This document shows, in pieces, positions 17,132 through 26,645 of a stretch of DNA of 64,000 nucleotides (position 1 is its first letter; each line of letters opens with the position of its first letter). The stretch is from Kiloniellaceae bacterium (lineage in GTDB: Bacteria > Pseudomonadota > Alphaproteobacteria > Kiloniellales > Kiloniellaceae). Where the stretch lies: NCBI GenBank assembly GCA_021776195.1, contig JAJFGK010000044.1, positions 62,001 through 126,000 of the forward strand. Direction: 5' to 3'. The position numbers and the translations under genes are program-made. Below the pieces are notes generated by a model that did no database searches, was not told where the DNA came from, and was given only the letters and a program-made list of their open reading frames with translations.

Positions 17132-18682
17132 ATGGAACCGGCCGCTTCGGCGGCCGGTTCTGCGTCAACGATGCTGGCGCGTCTGGAAGGTGTCACCAAG
17201 AAATTCCCCGGCGTTGTCGCGCTCGACAACATCGACTTCGACCTGCGCGAGGGCGAGGTCCATGTCCTCTTCGGCGAGAACGGGGCCGGCAAGTCGACGC
17301 TGATCAATGTCCTGGCCGGAACCTATCCGCCCGACGCCGGCAAGTTCTTCTACCGCGGCCGGGAGGTCAGCGGCCTGTCGCCGCACCGGGCCCGCATCAT
17401 GGGCATCTCGCCGGTGTTTCAGGAGTTCAGTCAGGTCCCGGACCTGACCATCGAGGAGAACCTGTTCCTCGGCCACGAGACCAGCGTGGCCGGTGTCCTG
17501 AAGAAAAGCGATATGCAGCGTCGCTCGGCCGCCCTTCTGGCCGAACTCGGTTTCGATCTCGATCCCACGGCCCGGGTGCGCGACCTGTCGCGGGCCCATC
17601 AGCAGATGGTCGAGATCGCCAAGGCCCTGTTGCACGACGTCAAGCTGCTGATCCTCGACGAACCGACCGCCTCCCTGACCGAGTCCGAGACGACGAAGCT
17701 GTTTGCCCTGATCGCGCAGCTCAAATCGGCCGGGGTTGGCATCATCTACGTGTCGCACCGCATGAACGAGATCAAGTTGCTGGCGGACCGCATCACGGTC
17801 CTGCGCGACGGCCGCAAGATCGACACCATGAGCGCGGACGAGGTCACGGAGAACCGGCTGGTCGAGCTGATGACCGGGCGCAAGATCGATGTCCTCTTTC
17901 CCAAGATCGAGCATCGTCCCGAGACGGTTCTGCTCCGCCTGGACGATGTGACGACGCGCCGCGGCGACGTGCGGAACGTCTCCATCGAGGTGCGGGCCGG
18001 CGAGGTCGTGGGCGTCGCCGGGTTGGTCGGTTGCGGCAAGTCGGAACTGGCGCGCCTGGTCTACGGTCTCGATCCGATCGAAAGCGGCAAGATCGAGATC
18101 GAAGGCCAGGTCTGGGACCAGCCGAGCCCCGGCGGGGCCCTGGCGCGGAAGATCTGCTACTTCCCTTCCGACCGGGTGTCCGAGGGCTTGGCCCTGATCC
18201 GGCCGGTGCGGGAAAACGCCTCCATCGCGGCGCTCGATCAGCCGGAAATATCGCGCGGCCGCTTCCTGCGTCTCAAGTCCGAGAAAAGCCTGATCCGCGA
18301 CATTGTCGACCGCCTGAACCTGCGCCCGCCCTCGACGGAACGCGAGGTCGGCAATCTTTCCGGCGGCAACCGGCAAAAGGTCATGCTGGCGCGTGGTCTC
18401 ACCCGCGAAATTCGTATTTTCCTGTTCGACGAGCCGACCGTCGGTATCGATGTCGGCGCCAAGACCGAAGTCTATGAACACATCAAGACACTGGCCGAAG
18501 AAGGCGCCGCGGTGCTGTTGATCTCCTCGGAGCTGCCAGAGGTTTTGAACCTGTCCAATCGGCTCTATGTTATGCACCGAGGCAACCTGGTGGCGGAATT
18601 GAAGCAGGGCGAGATCTCGGAAGAAGCCGTCTTGTCGTGTTTTTTCGACGACGAGGAAGAAAGAGCCCGGGCGGCCGGGTAA
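17132..18682 (+). CDS. Sugar-type ABC transporter ATP-binding protein (duplicated ATPase, RbsA/MglA-like)
   Basis: 516 residues with two ABC ATPase domains. The first has Walker A FGENGAGKST and Walker B LLILDEPTAS, but a degenerate signature (LSRAHQQ). The second has a degenerate P-loop (LVGCGKSE), the good signature LSGGNRQK and FLFDEPTVG. This is the usual asymmetry of ribose/galactose-type ATPases. The start is uncertain: ATG 17132 is immediately followed by a very stable hairpin, so the codon at 17171 (MLARLEGVTKKF, 503 residues) or a TTG at 17108 preceded by AGAGG are alternatives. It energises the two permeases downstream. Confidence 0.9.
   Translation: MEPAASAAGSASTMLARLEGVTKKFPGVVALDNIDFDLREGEVHVLFGENGAGKSTLINVLAGTYPPDAGKFFYRGREVSGLSPHRARIMGISPVFQEFSQVPDLTIEENLFLGHETSVAGVLKKSDMQRRSAALLAELGFDLDPTARVRDLSRAHQQMVEIAKALLHDVKLLILDEPTASLTESETTKLFALIAQLKSAGVGIIYVSHRMNEIKLLADRITVLRDGRKIDTMSADEVTENRLVELMTGRKIDVLFPKIEHRPETVLLRLDDVTTRRGDVRNVSIEVRAGEVVGVAGLVGCGKSELARLVYGLDPIESGKIEIEGQVWDQPSPGGALARKICYFPSDRVSEGLALIRPVRENASIAALDQPEISRGRFLRLKSEKSLIRDIVDRLNLRPPSTEREVGNLSGGNRQKVMLARGLTREIRIFLFDEPTVGIDVGAKTEVYEHIKTLAEEGAAVLLISSELPEVLNLSNRLYVMHRGNLVAELKQGEISEEAVLSCFFDDEEERARAAG
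17135..17160 (+). terminator. Perfect 11-bp hairpin with TTCG loop between binding protein and ATPase
   Basis: Arms GAACCGGCCGC and GCGGCCGGTTC are fully complementary around a UUCG tetraloop, an exceptionally stable RNA hairpin. It begins right after an ATG at 17132 and has no T-run behind it. Hairpins at this place in binding-protein ABC operons often stabilise the upstream mRNA or partly terminate transcription, so that the binding protein is made in excess. I infer that role. Confidence 0.55.
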
Positions 18683-18715
18683 ACCGCGGATGGCAGCGGG
18701 AAGGGGACAGCGCAG

Positions 18716-19735
18716 ATGAGTGTCTTGCGGGGGGCGGGATCCGGCGGCGACCGGCCGAAAGGGCGTTCCCTGGATACCTTTTTGAACGTCGGGCTGCTCC
18801 CGGTTCTGCTGATCGTCCTGGTCGCGGTGATCGCTCTGATCGAGCCGCGGTTCCTGCGCCCCTCCAACATCTTCAACGTCCTGCGCAACGCGTCGTTCCT
18901 GGCCATCGTCTCCGCCGGGCAGATGCTGGTGCTGATCGTTGGCGGCTTCGACCTGTCGGTCGGCGCTGTCGTGGCCTTGACCTCGATCGTCACGGCCACG
19001 GCCATGGCGGCCCTGATGCAGGTCATGCCCGAGGCGGTCACCCTGGTCATCTTTCTCGGCGTGGGGGCCGGCATCCTGGCCGGTGCCGGGGTCGGCCTGG
19101 TCAATGGCCTCTGCGTCGCCTTCCTGCGCGTTTCGCCCTTCATGGTGACCCTGGGCATGCTCTCGATCGCCTCGGGGATCGCTCTTTACTACACCACCGG
19201 GATCCCGGTCTACGGCATGCCGCGCGAGTTCACCAAGGAGTTCGGCCGGGCCTTTATCCTGGGGTTGCCGGCGGCCATCTTCATTGCGCTGGCTCTCATC
19301 GCCGCGGTCTACTTCGTCCAGCGGCGCACCAAGCTGGGGCGCTATATCTACGCCATTGGCGGCAACATGCAGGCCGCCCGCGTGTCGGGCGTGCCGGTGA
19401 ACTTCTACCTGATCTCGGCTTATGTGCTCTGCTCGGCCCTGGCGGCGGTGACCGGCGTGCTTCTGACCGCGCGCATCGGCTCGGGGCAGGCCACCATGGG
19501 CTCGACGCTGATGCTGGAATCGATCGCCGCCGCGGTGATCGGCGGTGTGTCGCTGAGGGGCGGGATCGGGCGAGTCGAGATGGTGGCGCTCAGCGCGCTC
19601 TTCCTCTCTGTCATCTCCAACGGCATGAACCTGGTGCGCATCGATTCCAAGATCCAGACGCTGGTTCTCGGCGTGGTGCTGATCCTTGCCGTGGCTTTCG
19701 AGCAGTGGAACGAAAGGAGGCGCAACCGTGACTGA
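18716..19735 (+). CDS. ABC transporter permease 1 (sugar/BPD_transp_2 family)
   Basis: 339 residues, inner-membrane permease with about eight to ten hydrophobic segments and the conserved inward motif SAGQMLVLIVGGFDLSVGAVVAL of the RbsC/branched-chain-like (BPD_transp_2) family, followed later by LESIAAAVIGGVSLRGG. Start at 18716 with GAAGGGG upstream. It forms the membrane channel with permease 2, whose start codon it overlaps by 8 bases. The two permeases are similar and probably form a heterodimer. Confidence 0.92.
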   Translation: MSVLRGAGSGGDRPKGRSLDTFLNVGLLPVLLIVLVAVIALIEPRFLRPSNIFNVLRNASFLAIVSAGQMLVLIVGGFDLSVGAVVALTSIVTATAMAALMQVMPEAVTLVIFLGVGAGILAGAGVGLVNGLCVAFLRVSPFMVTLGMLSIASGIALYYTTGIPVYGMPREFTKEFGRAFILGLPAAIFIALALIAAVYFVQRRTKLGRYIYAIGGNMQAARVSGVPVNFYLISAYVLCSALAAVTGVLLTARIGSGQATMGSTLMLESIAAAVIGGVSLRGGIGRVEMVALSALFLSVISNGMNLVRIDSKIQTLVLGVVLILAVAFEQWNERRRNRD

Positions 19736-20735
19736 TACGCCGTCTCCCTCGCCCACGGCCACCGCGGGATCCTCGCTGCTCCAGGGCTTCTTGTCGCGCG
19801 GCATCCTGCCGGTTCTGCTGGTTGTCATGTTCCTTGGCTTCGGCATCACCCAGCCCAACGTCTATTCCCTGGCCAACCTGGAAAACATCCTGATCCAGTC
19901 GAGCTACATCACGGTCTTCGCCGCCGCGCAGATGATGGTGATCCTGACCCGGGGGTTCGACCTTTCCCTGGGGGTCACGGTCTCTCTGGTTTCGGTTCTG
20001 AGCGGCATGGTCATGGTGGCCTGGCTGGGCGGCCATCCGGGCTCGCTGGTGATCGCCGTGTTGCTCGGCTGCCTGGCGGGGATCGTGGCGGGCTGCCTCG
20101 TCGGCGTGGTCAATGGGCTCTGCGTGTCCCTGCTCAAGGTCAACCCCTTCGTCGTCACCCTGGGGACCCTGAACATCGTCCTGGCCCTTGCCTCGACCAT
20201 CAGTGGCGGTTTTCCGATCTTCGATATTCCCAACGAGTTCAATGTCTGGTTCTACAAGGCCCGCTGGTTCGGGCTTCCGCCGCCGGTGGTGGCCGCCGGC
20301 ATCATGCTGGCCCTGACCTACGTGATCTTGAACCGGACGGTTCTCGGGCGCTCGTTCTATCTGCTCGGCGGCAATCCGCGCGCCGCCTTGGTGGCCGGCC
20401 TGCCGAGCCGCACCTACCTGACCCTGGCCTATGTGATCTGTTCGTTCTACGCCGCGGTGGGCGCGCTGATGCTGACCGCGAGAACCGGCTCGGGCGAACC
20501 CAACCTGGGCGGCAACCTCACCTTGGAATCGATCGCCGCGGCGGTGATCGGCGGGGTCTCCCTGCGCGGCGGAGAAGGCACGGTCTGGTCCCCGCTCCAG
20601 GGCGCGCTCTTCGTGACGGTGCTGTCGAACGGCATGAACCTGCAGCGGGTCGATGGCTACATCCAGCAGATCATCCTGGGGGTGGTCATCATCGGCGCGA
20701 TCTTCCTCGACACCATCCGCCGCCGCCGGGCCTAG
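19728..20735 (+). CDS. ABC transporter permease 2 (sugar/BPD_transp_2 family)
   Basis: 335-residue membrane protein, same family as the upstream permease: AAAQMMVILTRGFDLSLGVTVSL and LESIAAAVIGGVSLRGGEG are the shared motifs. A GTG start at 19728 is chosen because AAAGGAGG (19713-19720) is 7 bases upstream; the longer frame to 19686 has no such site. The N-terminal 15 residues (TDTPSPSPTATAG) are a polar tail. It completes an ABC importer of binding protein, ATPase and two permeases. Confidence 0.92.
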   Translation: MTDTPSPSPTATAGSSLLQGFLSRGILPVLLVVMFLGFGITQPNVYSLANLENILIQSSYITVFAAAQMMVILTRGFDLSLGVTVSLVSVLSGMVMVAWLGGHPGSLVIAVLLGCLAGIVAGCLVGVVNGLCVSLLKVNPFVVTLGTLNIVLALASTISGGFPIFDIPNEFNVWFYKARWFGLPPPVVAAGIMLALTYVILNRTVLGRSFYLLGGNPRAALVAGLPSRTYLTLAYVICSFYAAVGALMLTARTGSGEPNLGGNLTLESIAAAVIGGVSLRGGEGTVWSPLQGALFVTVLSNGMNLQRVDGYIQQIILGVVIIGAIFLDTIRRRRA

Positions 20736-20739
20736 AGTT

Positions 20740-21495
20740 GTGAGATTGCAGGGCAAGGTCGCGATTGTCACCGGCGGCAGCCAGGGTATCGGTGCCGCCA
20801 TCGCCCGGCGCTACGGTGCCGAGGGCGCGAAGGTGGCGGTGGTCAATCACAGCCATGTCGAACGCGCCGCCGCCGTTGTCGAGGCCATCACCCGCGCCGG
20901 CGGCGTGGCCCGGCACTTTCCGGCCGACATCACCCAGCTCGACCAGATCGAAGAGCTGGTCGGCGCGGTCATCGAAACCTGGGGCGCTGTCGATGTCCTG
21001 GTCAACAACGCGGCTCTCTTTCTGGCAACGCCGCTGGACGACACCAGCGAGGACTCCTGGGACCGGATGATGAGCCTGAACCTCAAGGCCGTGTTCTTCC
21101 TGGCCCAGGCGGTGGCACCCGGCATGAAAGCCAAGGGCGGCGGCAAGATCATCAATGTATCCTCCATTGCCGGCACCGGCGCCTTCCCGCTGTCGACCGC
21201 CTACTGCGTCACCAAGGGTGGCTTGAATCTGATGACCAAGTCCCTGTGCGTCGAGCTGGCGCCCTTTGGCATCAACGTCAACGGATTGGCGCCGGGCAAC
21301 GTGGCCACGCCCATGAACGAGGCCCTGCGCGCCGATCCGGAGCACGCCGCGAACATGCTGCGGCGCACCCCCTCGGGTCAGGCCTTTTTGGATCCGGAGG
21401 ATATGGTCGGGACCGCGGTCTTCCTGGCCAGCGACGACGCCAACCAGGTCCATGGCCAAACCATTGGCGTGGATGGTGGCTGGACCGCCTGGTAA
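20740..21495 (+). CDS. SDR-family NAD(P)-dependent oxidoreductase
   Basis: 251 residues, classical short-chain dehydrogenase: cofactor motif VTGGSQGIG (residues 10-18), DVLVNNAA, the catalytic SS and Y-x-x-x-K (AYCVTKGG), and a C-terminal VDGGWTAW. The GTG at 20740 is 4 bases after the permease stop and gives the expected short N terminus (MRLQGKVAIVTGG). Its place at the end of the ABC operon suggests it oxidises or reduces the imported compound, possibly a polyol or sugar derivative. The identity is not readable. Confidence 0.9.
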   Translation: MRLQGKVAIVTGGSQGIGAAIARRYGAEGAKVAVVNHSHVERAAAVVEAITRAGGVARHFPADITQLDQIEELVGAVIETWGAVDVLVNNAALFLATPLDDTSEDSWDRMMSLNLKAVFFLAQAVAPGMKAKGGGKIINVSSIAGTGAFPLSTAYCVTKGGLNLMTKSLCVELAPFGINVNGLAPGNVATPMNEALRADPEHAANMLRRTPSGQAFLDPEDMVGTAVFLASDDANQVHGQTIGVDGGWTAW

Positions 21496-21626
21496 GGGGG
21501 CTGTCCTCGAAGTCCACCTGGACAATGGTCTCGGCTTCAAGCGGGCGTTAACGATTGGGCTGATCGTGTGGTCGCAGGGGTGCCGATGCCAGCCGGAAGC
21601 AGTCCCGGGGGCAAAACGTTACGCCG

Positions 21627-23702
21627 TCACGCCTGCTGCAGGACGTAACTGCCGCTTTCGTGCAGGCTGGCCCGCCAGCCGGGCTCGATGACGATGGTGG
21701 TGGTCTCCTCTTCGATCACCGCGGGCCCCGCGACTTCGTCGCCGGCACCGATCTTGGCGCCGTCGTAGACCGGGCCGGAGACGCTCACGCCGTCGGCGCT
21801 GAAGATCATGTCGCGATGACCCTTGATCGCGCCGGCGAGGCCGCCGCCGGCGGTGACCTTGGGCGGGTTCGGCTTGGGGACGCGGCCATAGAGCGTGCTT
21901 TCGAGATTGACCACCTCGATGGCGCTGTTCGGTTCGGCATAGGTATAGAGCTGCTCGTGGCGGCTGTGGAAGGCCGCCTTCACCTTGTCGATCGAGCCCG
22001 CATTGATCTCGAAGTTTTCGATCTCGACGGTGCACTCGTGGATCTGCCCGACGTAGCGCATGTCGATGCTGCGCCGGATGTCGATGGTGTCGTCGTTGAA
22101 GCCGTCGCCCTTGAGGTGCTCGACACCCTCGCGCTCAATCTTTTTGTAGAGATCGTTGATGTGGGCGTAGGTCTCGTCGCCCTCCAGGCGCAGCGGGGCC
22201 GTGGCCATGAAGTTGTACTTCACATCGGAGATGATCTGCCCGAAGGCGCAAAGCCCCGAGGCCAGTTTGGGCAGGAACACCGTCTCGATGCCCATCTCCT
22301 TGGCCAGGGCCGTGATATGGGCCCCAGCCGCCCCGCCCGCGCCGACCAGCACGAAATCGCGCGGGTCGTAGCCACGTTCGATCGAGACCCGGCGAATGCC
22401 GTTGACCATGTTGTTGTTGACGATGGTGAACATGCCGTAGGCCGCGCGCTCGACCGAGATGCCGAGGGGATTGGCGACCTTTTCCTGCATCGTGGAAACG
22501 GCCTGCTCCCTGTCGATGGTCATGCGCCCGCCGAGCAGGGATTCGGGATTGAGATAGCCGAGCAGCAGGTTGGCGTCGGTGACCGTCGGCTCCTGGCCGC
22601 CGTGGCCGTAGCAGGCCGGTCCGGGATCGGCGCCGGCGCTGTGCGGGCCGACCTGCAACAGGCCCAGCGTGTCGATCCAGCCGATCGATCCGCCACCGGC
22701 GCCCAGGGTCTCCACCTGGATCATCGGCACGCCGATCCGATAGCGCAGGAAGTCGATGTTCTTGTTGAGATTGGTCGTGCCATCCTTGGTCAGGGTGATG
22801 TCAAAGGACGTGCCGCCCATGTCGACGGTGATGACACTGCGCTTGTCGAAAGGCTTGGCGGTGAAGAGGCCGGCTTCCGGCGCCGAGGCGGGGCCGGAGT
22901 TGATGGCGTAGACCGGCCGGTCGGTCATGACCTGGCCAATCGCCAGGCCGCCGTTGGACTGGAAGAAGCGCACCGGGTACTTGGCGCCCAGGGAGCGGAA
23001 GTAGCCGTCGATCGAGTCGACATATTCCTTCATGATCGGCCCGAGATAGCCATTGGTAATCGCCGTCGAGGTGCGCGTGTACTCGCGCACCTGGGGGTAG
23101 AGTTCCGAGCCGACGGTCAGGAAGACGCCCGGCAGCATTTCCTGGACAATCTCCGCGGCGCGCCGTTCGTGGCGCTGGTCCAGGACCGACCAGAGGAACG
23201 AGATCGCGACGGCCTGCACGCCCTCGCGCTGGAAGACCTCGCAAGCCGTGCGAACGTCGTCTTCCTTCATGGGGGTCCGCACTTCGCCGTTGGAGATGAC
23301 ACGCTCCTCGACCCCGAAGCGCAGATAGCGCGGCACCAGGACCTTGGCCGGGGGATACTCCGCGTCGTAGCGGTAGCCGTCTTCCTTGTGGCCGAGCCGG
23401 ATCTCGATGGAGTCCTCGTGGCCCTTGGTGCAGATCAGTCCGACCTTGGCGCCCTTGTGCTGGATCAGCGCGTTGAGGCCGACCGTGGTGCCGTTGATGC
23501 AGAGATCGCACTGCGAGATCACGTCGCTGGGCGAGACCCCGATATCTTTTTGTATCAGATCCAACCCCTCGCCGATGGCCCGGGTCGGGTCGTCCGGCGT
23601 GGAGGGAGTCTTGTAGAGCCGCACATCGCCGCTCTCGTCGGCCAGAATGAAGTCGGTAAAGGTGCCCCCGGCGTCGACGCCGAGGCGATATTGGGTACGC
23701 AT
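21627..23702 (-). CDS. Hydantoinase/5-oxoprolinase subunit A (HyuA), copy 1
   Basis: 691 residues, ATP-dependent hydantoinase/oxoprolinase HyuA family. The ATPase phosphate-binding motif is at the N terminus (GVDAGGTFTDFILAD), followed by NGTTVGLNALIQ, GAKVGLICTKGHEDS, ITVDMGGTSFDITL (second phosphate motif) and PACYGHGGQEPTVTDANLLLG. It hydrolyses cyclic amides such as hydantoin derivatives or 5-oxoproline with ATP, together with HyuB. It follows HyuB copy 1 in a leftward pair with an 84-base gap. Substrate unknown; not assigned to 5-oxoproline because the window has several possible substrates. Confidence 0.92.
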   Translation of the reverse strand: MRTQYRLGVDAGGTFTDFILADESGDVRLYKTPSTPDDPTRAIGEGLDLIQKDIGVSPSDVISQCDLCINGTTVGLNALIQHKGAKVGLICTKGHEDSIEIRLGHKEDGYRYDAEYPPAKVLVPRYLRFGVEERVISNGEVRTPMKEDDVRTACEVFQREGVQAVAISFLWSVLDQRHERRAAEIVQEMLPGVFLTVGSELYPQVREYTRTSTAITNGYLGPIMKEYVDSIDGYFRSLGAKYPVRFFQSNGGLAIGQVMTDRPVYAINSGPASAPEAGLFTAKPFDKRSVITVDMGGTSFDITLTKDGTTNLNKNIDFLRYRIGVPMIQVETLGAGGGSIGWIDTLGLLQVGPHSAGADPGPACYGHGGQEPTVTDANLLLGYLNPESLLGGRMTIDREQAVSTMQEKVANPLGISVERAAYGMFTIVNNNMVNGIRRVSIERGYDPRDFVLVGAGGAAGAHITALAKEMGIETVFLPKLASGLCAFGQIISDVKYNFMATAPLRLEGDETYAHINDLYKKIEREGVEHLKGDGFNDDTIDIRRSIDMRYVGQIHECTVEIENFEINAGSIDKVKAAFHSRHEQLYTYAEPNSAIEVVNLESTLYGRVPKPNPPKVTAGGGLAGAIKGHRDMIFSADGVSVSGPVYDGAKIGAGDEVAGPAVIEEETTTIVIEPGWRASLHESGSYVLQQA

Positions 23703-23786
23703 GAACTCGATCTCTCCCCTTGGTGCCGCTTTTTTTGTCGCTGCAAAAGCGGTTCTATCTTCTAGTCCCGGTCCTCGGTCATTGCC

Positions 23787-25547
23787 TCATTCGGCGGCGG
23801 CCGGCGTGCGGCGGGCATCCGCCGTCGCGGTCATGTCCACTTCCTGCGCATCCGCATCGCTGAACACGACGCCATAGTCGAGGCGTGCGCCCTCGATGGA
23901 AACGATGCCGTTCTTGACGTCCAACGCCACCTTCTCGACGTCGCGCTGATAGGGGTCGCCGAAGCCCCCGCCGCCGGGGTTCTTGTTGGCCGCCCGGTCG
24001 CCGGGATTGATGATCTCCAGGATGTTCTTCTTGATCGTTTCGGTCTCGCCGCCGCGGGTGATTTCGATACGGCCGACCTTGGGCTCGACCATGCGGGACA
24101 CGGCCCCCGCCGCGCCCATGGCCGGGATGCGCCGGCCTTCGCCGAAGGTGATGAAGGTCATGGGCTTGTCGATCGGCTCGACCTCCCAGCAGGTGCCGGA
24201 GCCGCCGCGGAACCTGCCGGCGCCGCCGGAATCCGTCATCAGGCTGTAGCGGTGAATGATGATTGGATAGGAGTATTCCAGAAGCTCGACATCGCCACTG
24301 GTCAGGGCGCCGAAGCAGCACTCCGGCCCGCAGGCATGCCAACCGTCCTGCACCGGGGTCGCCCCGGCGCCGGAGATGATCGAGGCCAGGATCATGGAGA
24401 CGTACTCTTCGTCGTGACGGGTGTCCCAGCCGGCGATGTTGCAGCCATTGGCATGGCCCCAGGAGGCGCTGACCATATCCGGGGCGGCCTGTTCGAAGGC
24501 CACGCGCACCGCGTCGGTCAGGGTCTCCATCGGCGTGGTCGTGCAGTTCATATGGGGCGCCGGCTCGGCCGCGTTGCAGATCGTGCCCTTGGGGCCCATG
24601 TCGACGCTCACGCAGCGATAGAGGCCCTCGTTATAGGGCGGCGGCAGCTGCGCGAACATCATCACGCCCAGGTAGACGCCGGAGTAGGAGTTGCCCTCGT
24701 AGGAATTGATGAAGTAGGGAATCTGCGGCGGACTGTCGATCTTGATGTGACAGCTGTCGTCGGTGATCGTCACCTCCGCGGAGATCTCGATGTCGCCGAA
24801 GCCGTGCCCGGCATCCTCCAGGGTCGCGGTGCCGAGATAGGTCCCGTCGGGGACCTTTGCGATCAAGGAGCGCATGTGGCGGTCGGCCATCGACATGAGG
24901 GTGTCGATGCAGTCGCGCACCATCGGCAGACCGTACTTGTCGAGCAGGGCGATCAAGTTGCGCTCGCCGACCTGCACCGCGCCAAGCTGGGCATTGAGGT
25001 CGCCTTCCTGGTCGCGCCGGGCCCGCATGTTGGTGAGCAGCAGGTTGATGACATCGTAGCGCCGGACGCCCTTGTCGTAGATCTTGACCGGCGGAATGCG
25101 CAGGCCTTCGGCGTAGATGTCCTTGGCGTCGGGATTGTAGCCGGCCGGCACCGGCCCGCCGATATCGGTCAGATGGCCCTTGCAGACGGTCCAAAAGACC
25201 AACTCGCCATGATAGAACACCGGCTTGTACATGCAGGTGTCGATCATGTGGGACCCCATGTAGGCGGGGTCGTTGTGCATCAGCACGTCGCCGGGATGGA
25301 TGTCGTCGCCGAAGTAGCCGGCCACCGCCTTCATGGCGGGGATCAGCGAGCCCAGGTGGATGGGGATATCCTGGCCCTGCATGATCATTTCGGGGACATG
25401 GTTGAACAGCGCGTTGGAGTAGTCGTGCGCCAGGTTGAAGACGCTCGAGCGCGCCGTCTTCTCCAAGGCGACGGTCATTTCGCGCTGGGTCGTCTCCAGC
25501 ACGCCACGCACCACCGATAGGGTGATCGGATCCACGGTCCCTGTCAT
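23787..25547 (-). CDS. Hydantoinase/5-oxoprolinase subunit B (HyuB), copy 1
   Basis: 586 residues, HyuB family: DPITLSVVRGVLETTQREMTVALEKTARSSVF opening, GDVLMHNDPAYMGSHM, the GYNPDAKDIYAEGLRIPPVKIYD segment, and the glycine-rich C-terminal GGGGFGDPYQRD. It is the catalytic partner of HyuA in ring opening. ATG 25547 has GGAG 6 bases before it; the frame extends to 25595 without a ribosome-binding site. It is divergent from the second pxpB gene, sharing a 200-base regulatory region. Confidence 0.92.
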   Translation of the reverse strand: MTGTVDPITLSVVRGVLETTQREMTVALEKTARSSVFNLAHDYSNALFNHVPEMIMQGQDIPIHLGSLIPAMKAVAGYFGDDIHPGDVLMHNDPAYMGSHMIDTCMYKPVFYHGELVFWTVCKGHLTDIGGPVPAGYNPDAKDIYAEGLRIPPVKIYDKGVRRYDVINLLLTNMRARRDQEGDLNAQLGAVQVGERNLIALLDKYGLPMVRDCIDTLMSMADRHMRSLIAKVPDGTYLGTATLEDAGHGFGDIEISAEVTITDDSCHIKIDSPPQIPYFINSYEGNSYSGVYLGVMMFAQLPPPYNEGLYRCVSVDMGPKGTICNAAEPAPHMNCTTTPMETLTDAVRVAFEQAAPDMVSASWGHANGCNIAGWDTRHDEEYVSMILASIISGAGATPVQDGWHACGPECCFGALTSGDVELLEYSYPIIIHRYSLMTDSGGAGRFRGGSGTCWEVEPIDKPMTFITFGEGRRIPAMGAAGAVSRMVEPKVGRIEITRGGETETIKKNILEIINPGDRAANKNPGGGGFGDPYQRDVEKVALDVKNGIVSIEGARLDYGVVFSDADAQEVDMTATADARRTPAAAE

Positions 25548-25753
25548 CTCGTTCTCCACTCTTGGGCCAGTTCGGCTTTCTAACGGACCAAACAAGACTA
25601 CAGACTATCTGGCCGTCCGAACAGTGTCACCTGCCGGGTGGTTGCTTGATCGCCGCCGGGCCGAAGGCTAGGCTCGCGGGTGGGAACAAGCCGTGGGGAG
25701 CAGGGGAACAAGGCCATGAAGCGCGCGTTGCAATGGGTGGCTCGCGGTCCGCG

Positions 25754-26626
25754 ATGATCTACGAGCGGCCGAAATTCTTCCCCGGCGGCGACCGGATCAT
25801 CGAGATGGAGCTCGGCGACGAGATGAGCTTCGATCTTAACTTTCTGGTCCACAGTCTGGCGGCGCGGATTCGCGGGTCCGATATCAAGGGCATTGTCGAA
25901 TTGATCCCCGAACTGGCCTCCATGCAGATCAGCTACGACCCGGACCGGATCGCCTATGACGACGTTGTGCGCGAGATCCTCGCCCTTTTCGACGCGCTGG
26001 GCTCCCTGGAGGGCCTGGAGCTGGACAGCCGCCTCTATGTGGTGCCGATCCTCTACTTCGACCCCTGGACTCTCGCATGCGTCGCGGACTACCGGGCCAA
26101 GCTGCTGCCGGACAAGGAGCCCGACGCCGAGATGCTGATCCGGCTCAATGGTCTCTCCGGCATGGCACAGTTGCAGCGGGTCCATTGCGCCAGCGAGTAT
26201 TTCGTCGCGGCCCTCGGCTTCTGGCCCGGCCTCTGCTCGCTGATGCCGCTCGACCCGCGGTCGCGGCTGGCGGCGCCCAAGTACAATCCGCCGCGCACCT
26301 GGACGCCCAAGGGCACGATCGGCCACGGCGGCTCGCTGACCTGCATCTATCCTGATCGCACGCCGGGCGGCTATCAGATCTTCGCGCGCACGCCGATGCC
26401 GATCTGGGACAAGGGTCAGCGCCTGGCGGCCTTCCAGGACAGCCTCGCGCTCTTCAAGCCGGGCGACCGGGTGCGATTCTCGCCGATCGACCGGGAGGAG
26501 TACGACTACATCGAGGCCAAGGTCGAGGAGGGGAGCTACAAGCACAACTATTTCGACTATCAACGCTTCTCCATCGGCCAGTATCACGACTGGCTGAAGA
26601 CCATCGACCATGACGAGCGATTTTGA
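25754..26626 (+). CDS. pxpB: 5-oxoprolinase subunit B / KipI-like protein, copy 2
   Basis: 290 residues, PxpB (AHS1) family: YERPKFFPGGDRIIEMELGDE opening, VVPILYFDPW, ASEYFVAALGFWPGLCSLMPL, TPKGTIGHGGSLTCIYPDRTPGGYQ and FKPGDRVRFSPIDREEYD. Domain order matches the copy at 9866. The start is uncertain: ATG 25754 or ATG 25733 (7 residues longer) are both in frame, and neither has a strong ribosome-binding site. It begins the plus-strand pxpB-pxpC-hyuB-hyuA operon. No biotin carrier or carboxylase accompanies this copy. Confidence 0.88.
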   Translation: MIYERPKFFPGGDRIIEMELGDEMSFDLNFLVHSLAARIRGSDIKGIVELIPELASMQISYDPDRIAYDDVVREILALFDALGSLEGLELDSRLYVVPILYFDPWTLACVADYRAKLLPDKEPDAEMLIRLNGLSGMAQLQRVHCASEYFVAALGFWPGLCSLMPLDPRSRLAAPKYNPPRTWTPKGTIGHGGSLTCIYPDRTPGGYQIFARTPMPIWDKGQRLAAFQDSLALFKPGDRVRFSPIDREEYDYIEAKVEEGSYKHNYFDYQRFSIGQYHDWLKTIDHDERF

Positions 26627-26645
26627 GGCGGGGAGGGAGGCTGTC

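Noticed and set aside
17165..19858. Long open frame on the minus strand opposite the ABC ATPase and permease
   Set aside because: It is an antisense shadow of GC-rich codons: low-complexity His/Asp/Gln-rich protein without domains, whereas the plus-strand proteins carry complete ATPase and permease motifs.
21660..23765. 701-codon open frame on the plus strand opposite HyuA
   Set aside because: Antisense to a well-conserved HyuA; the predicted protein is a repetitive D/V/G/R mixture without any motif.
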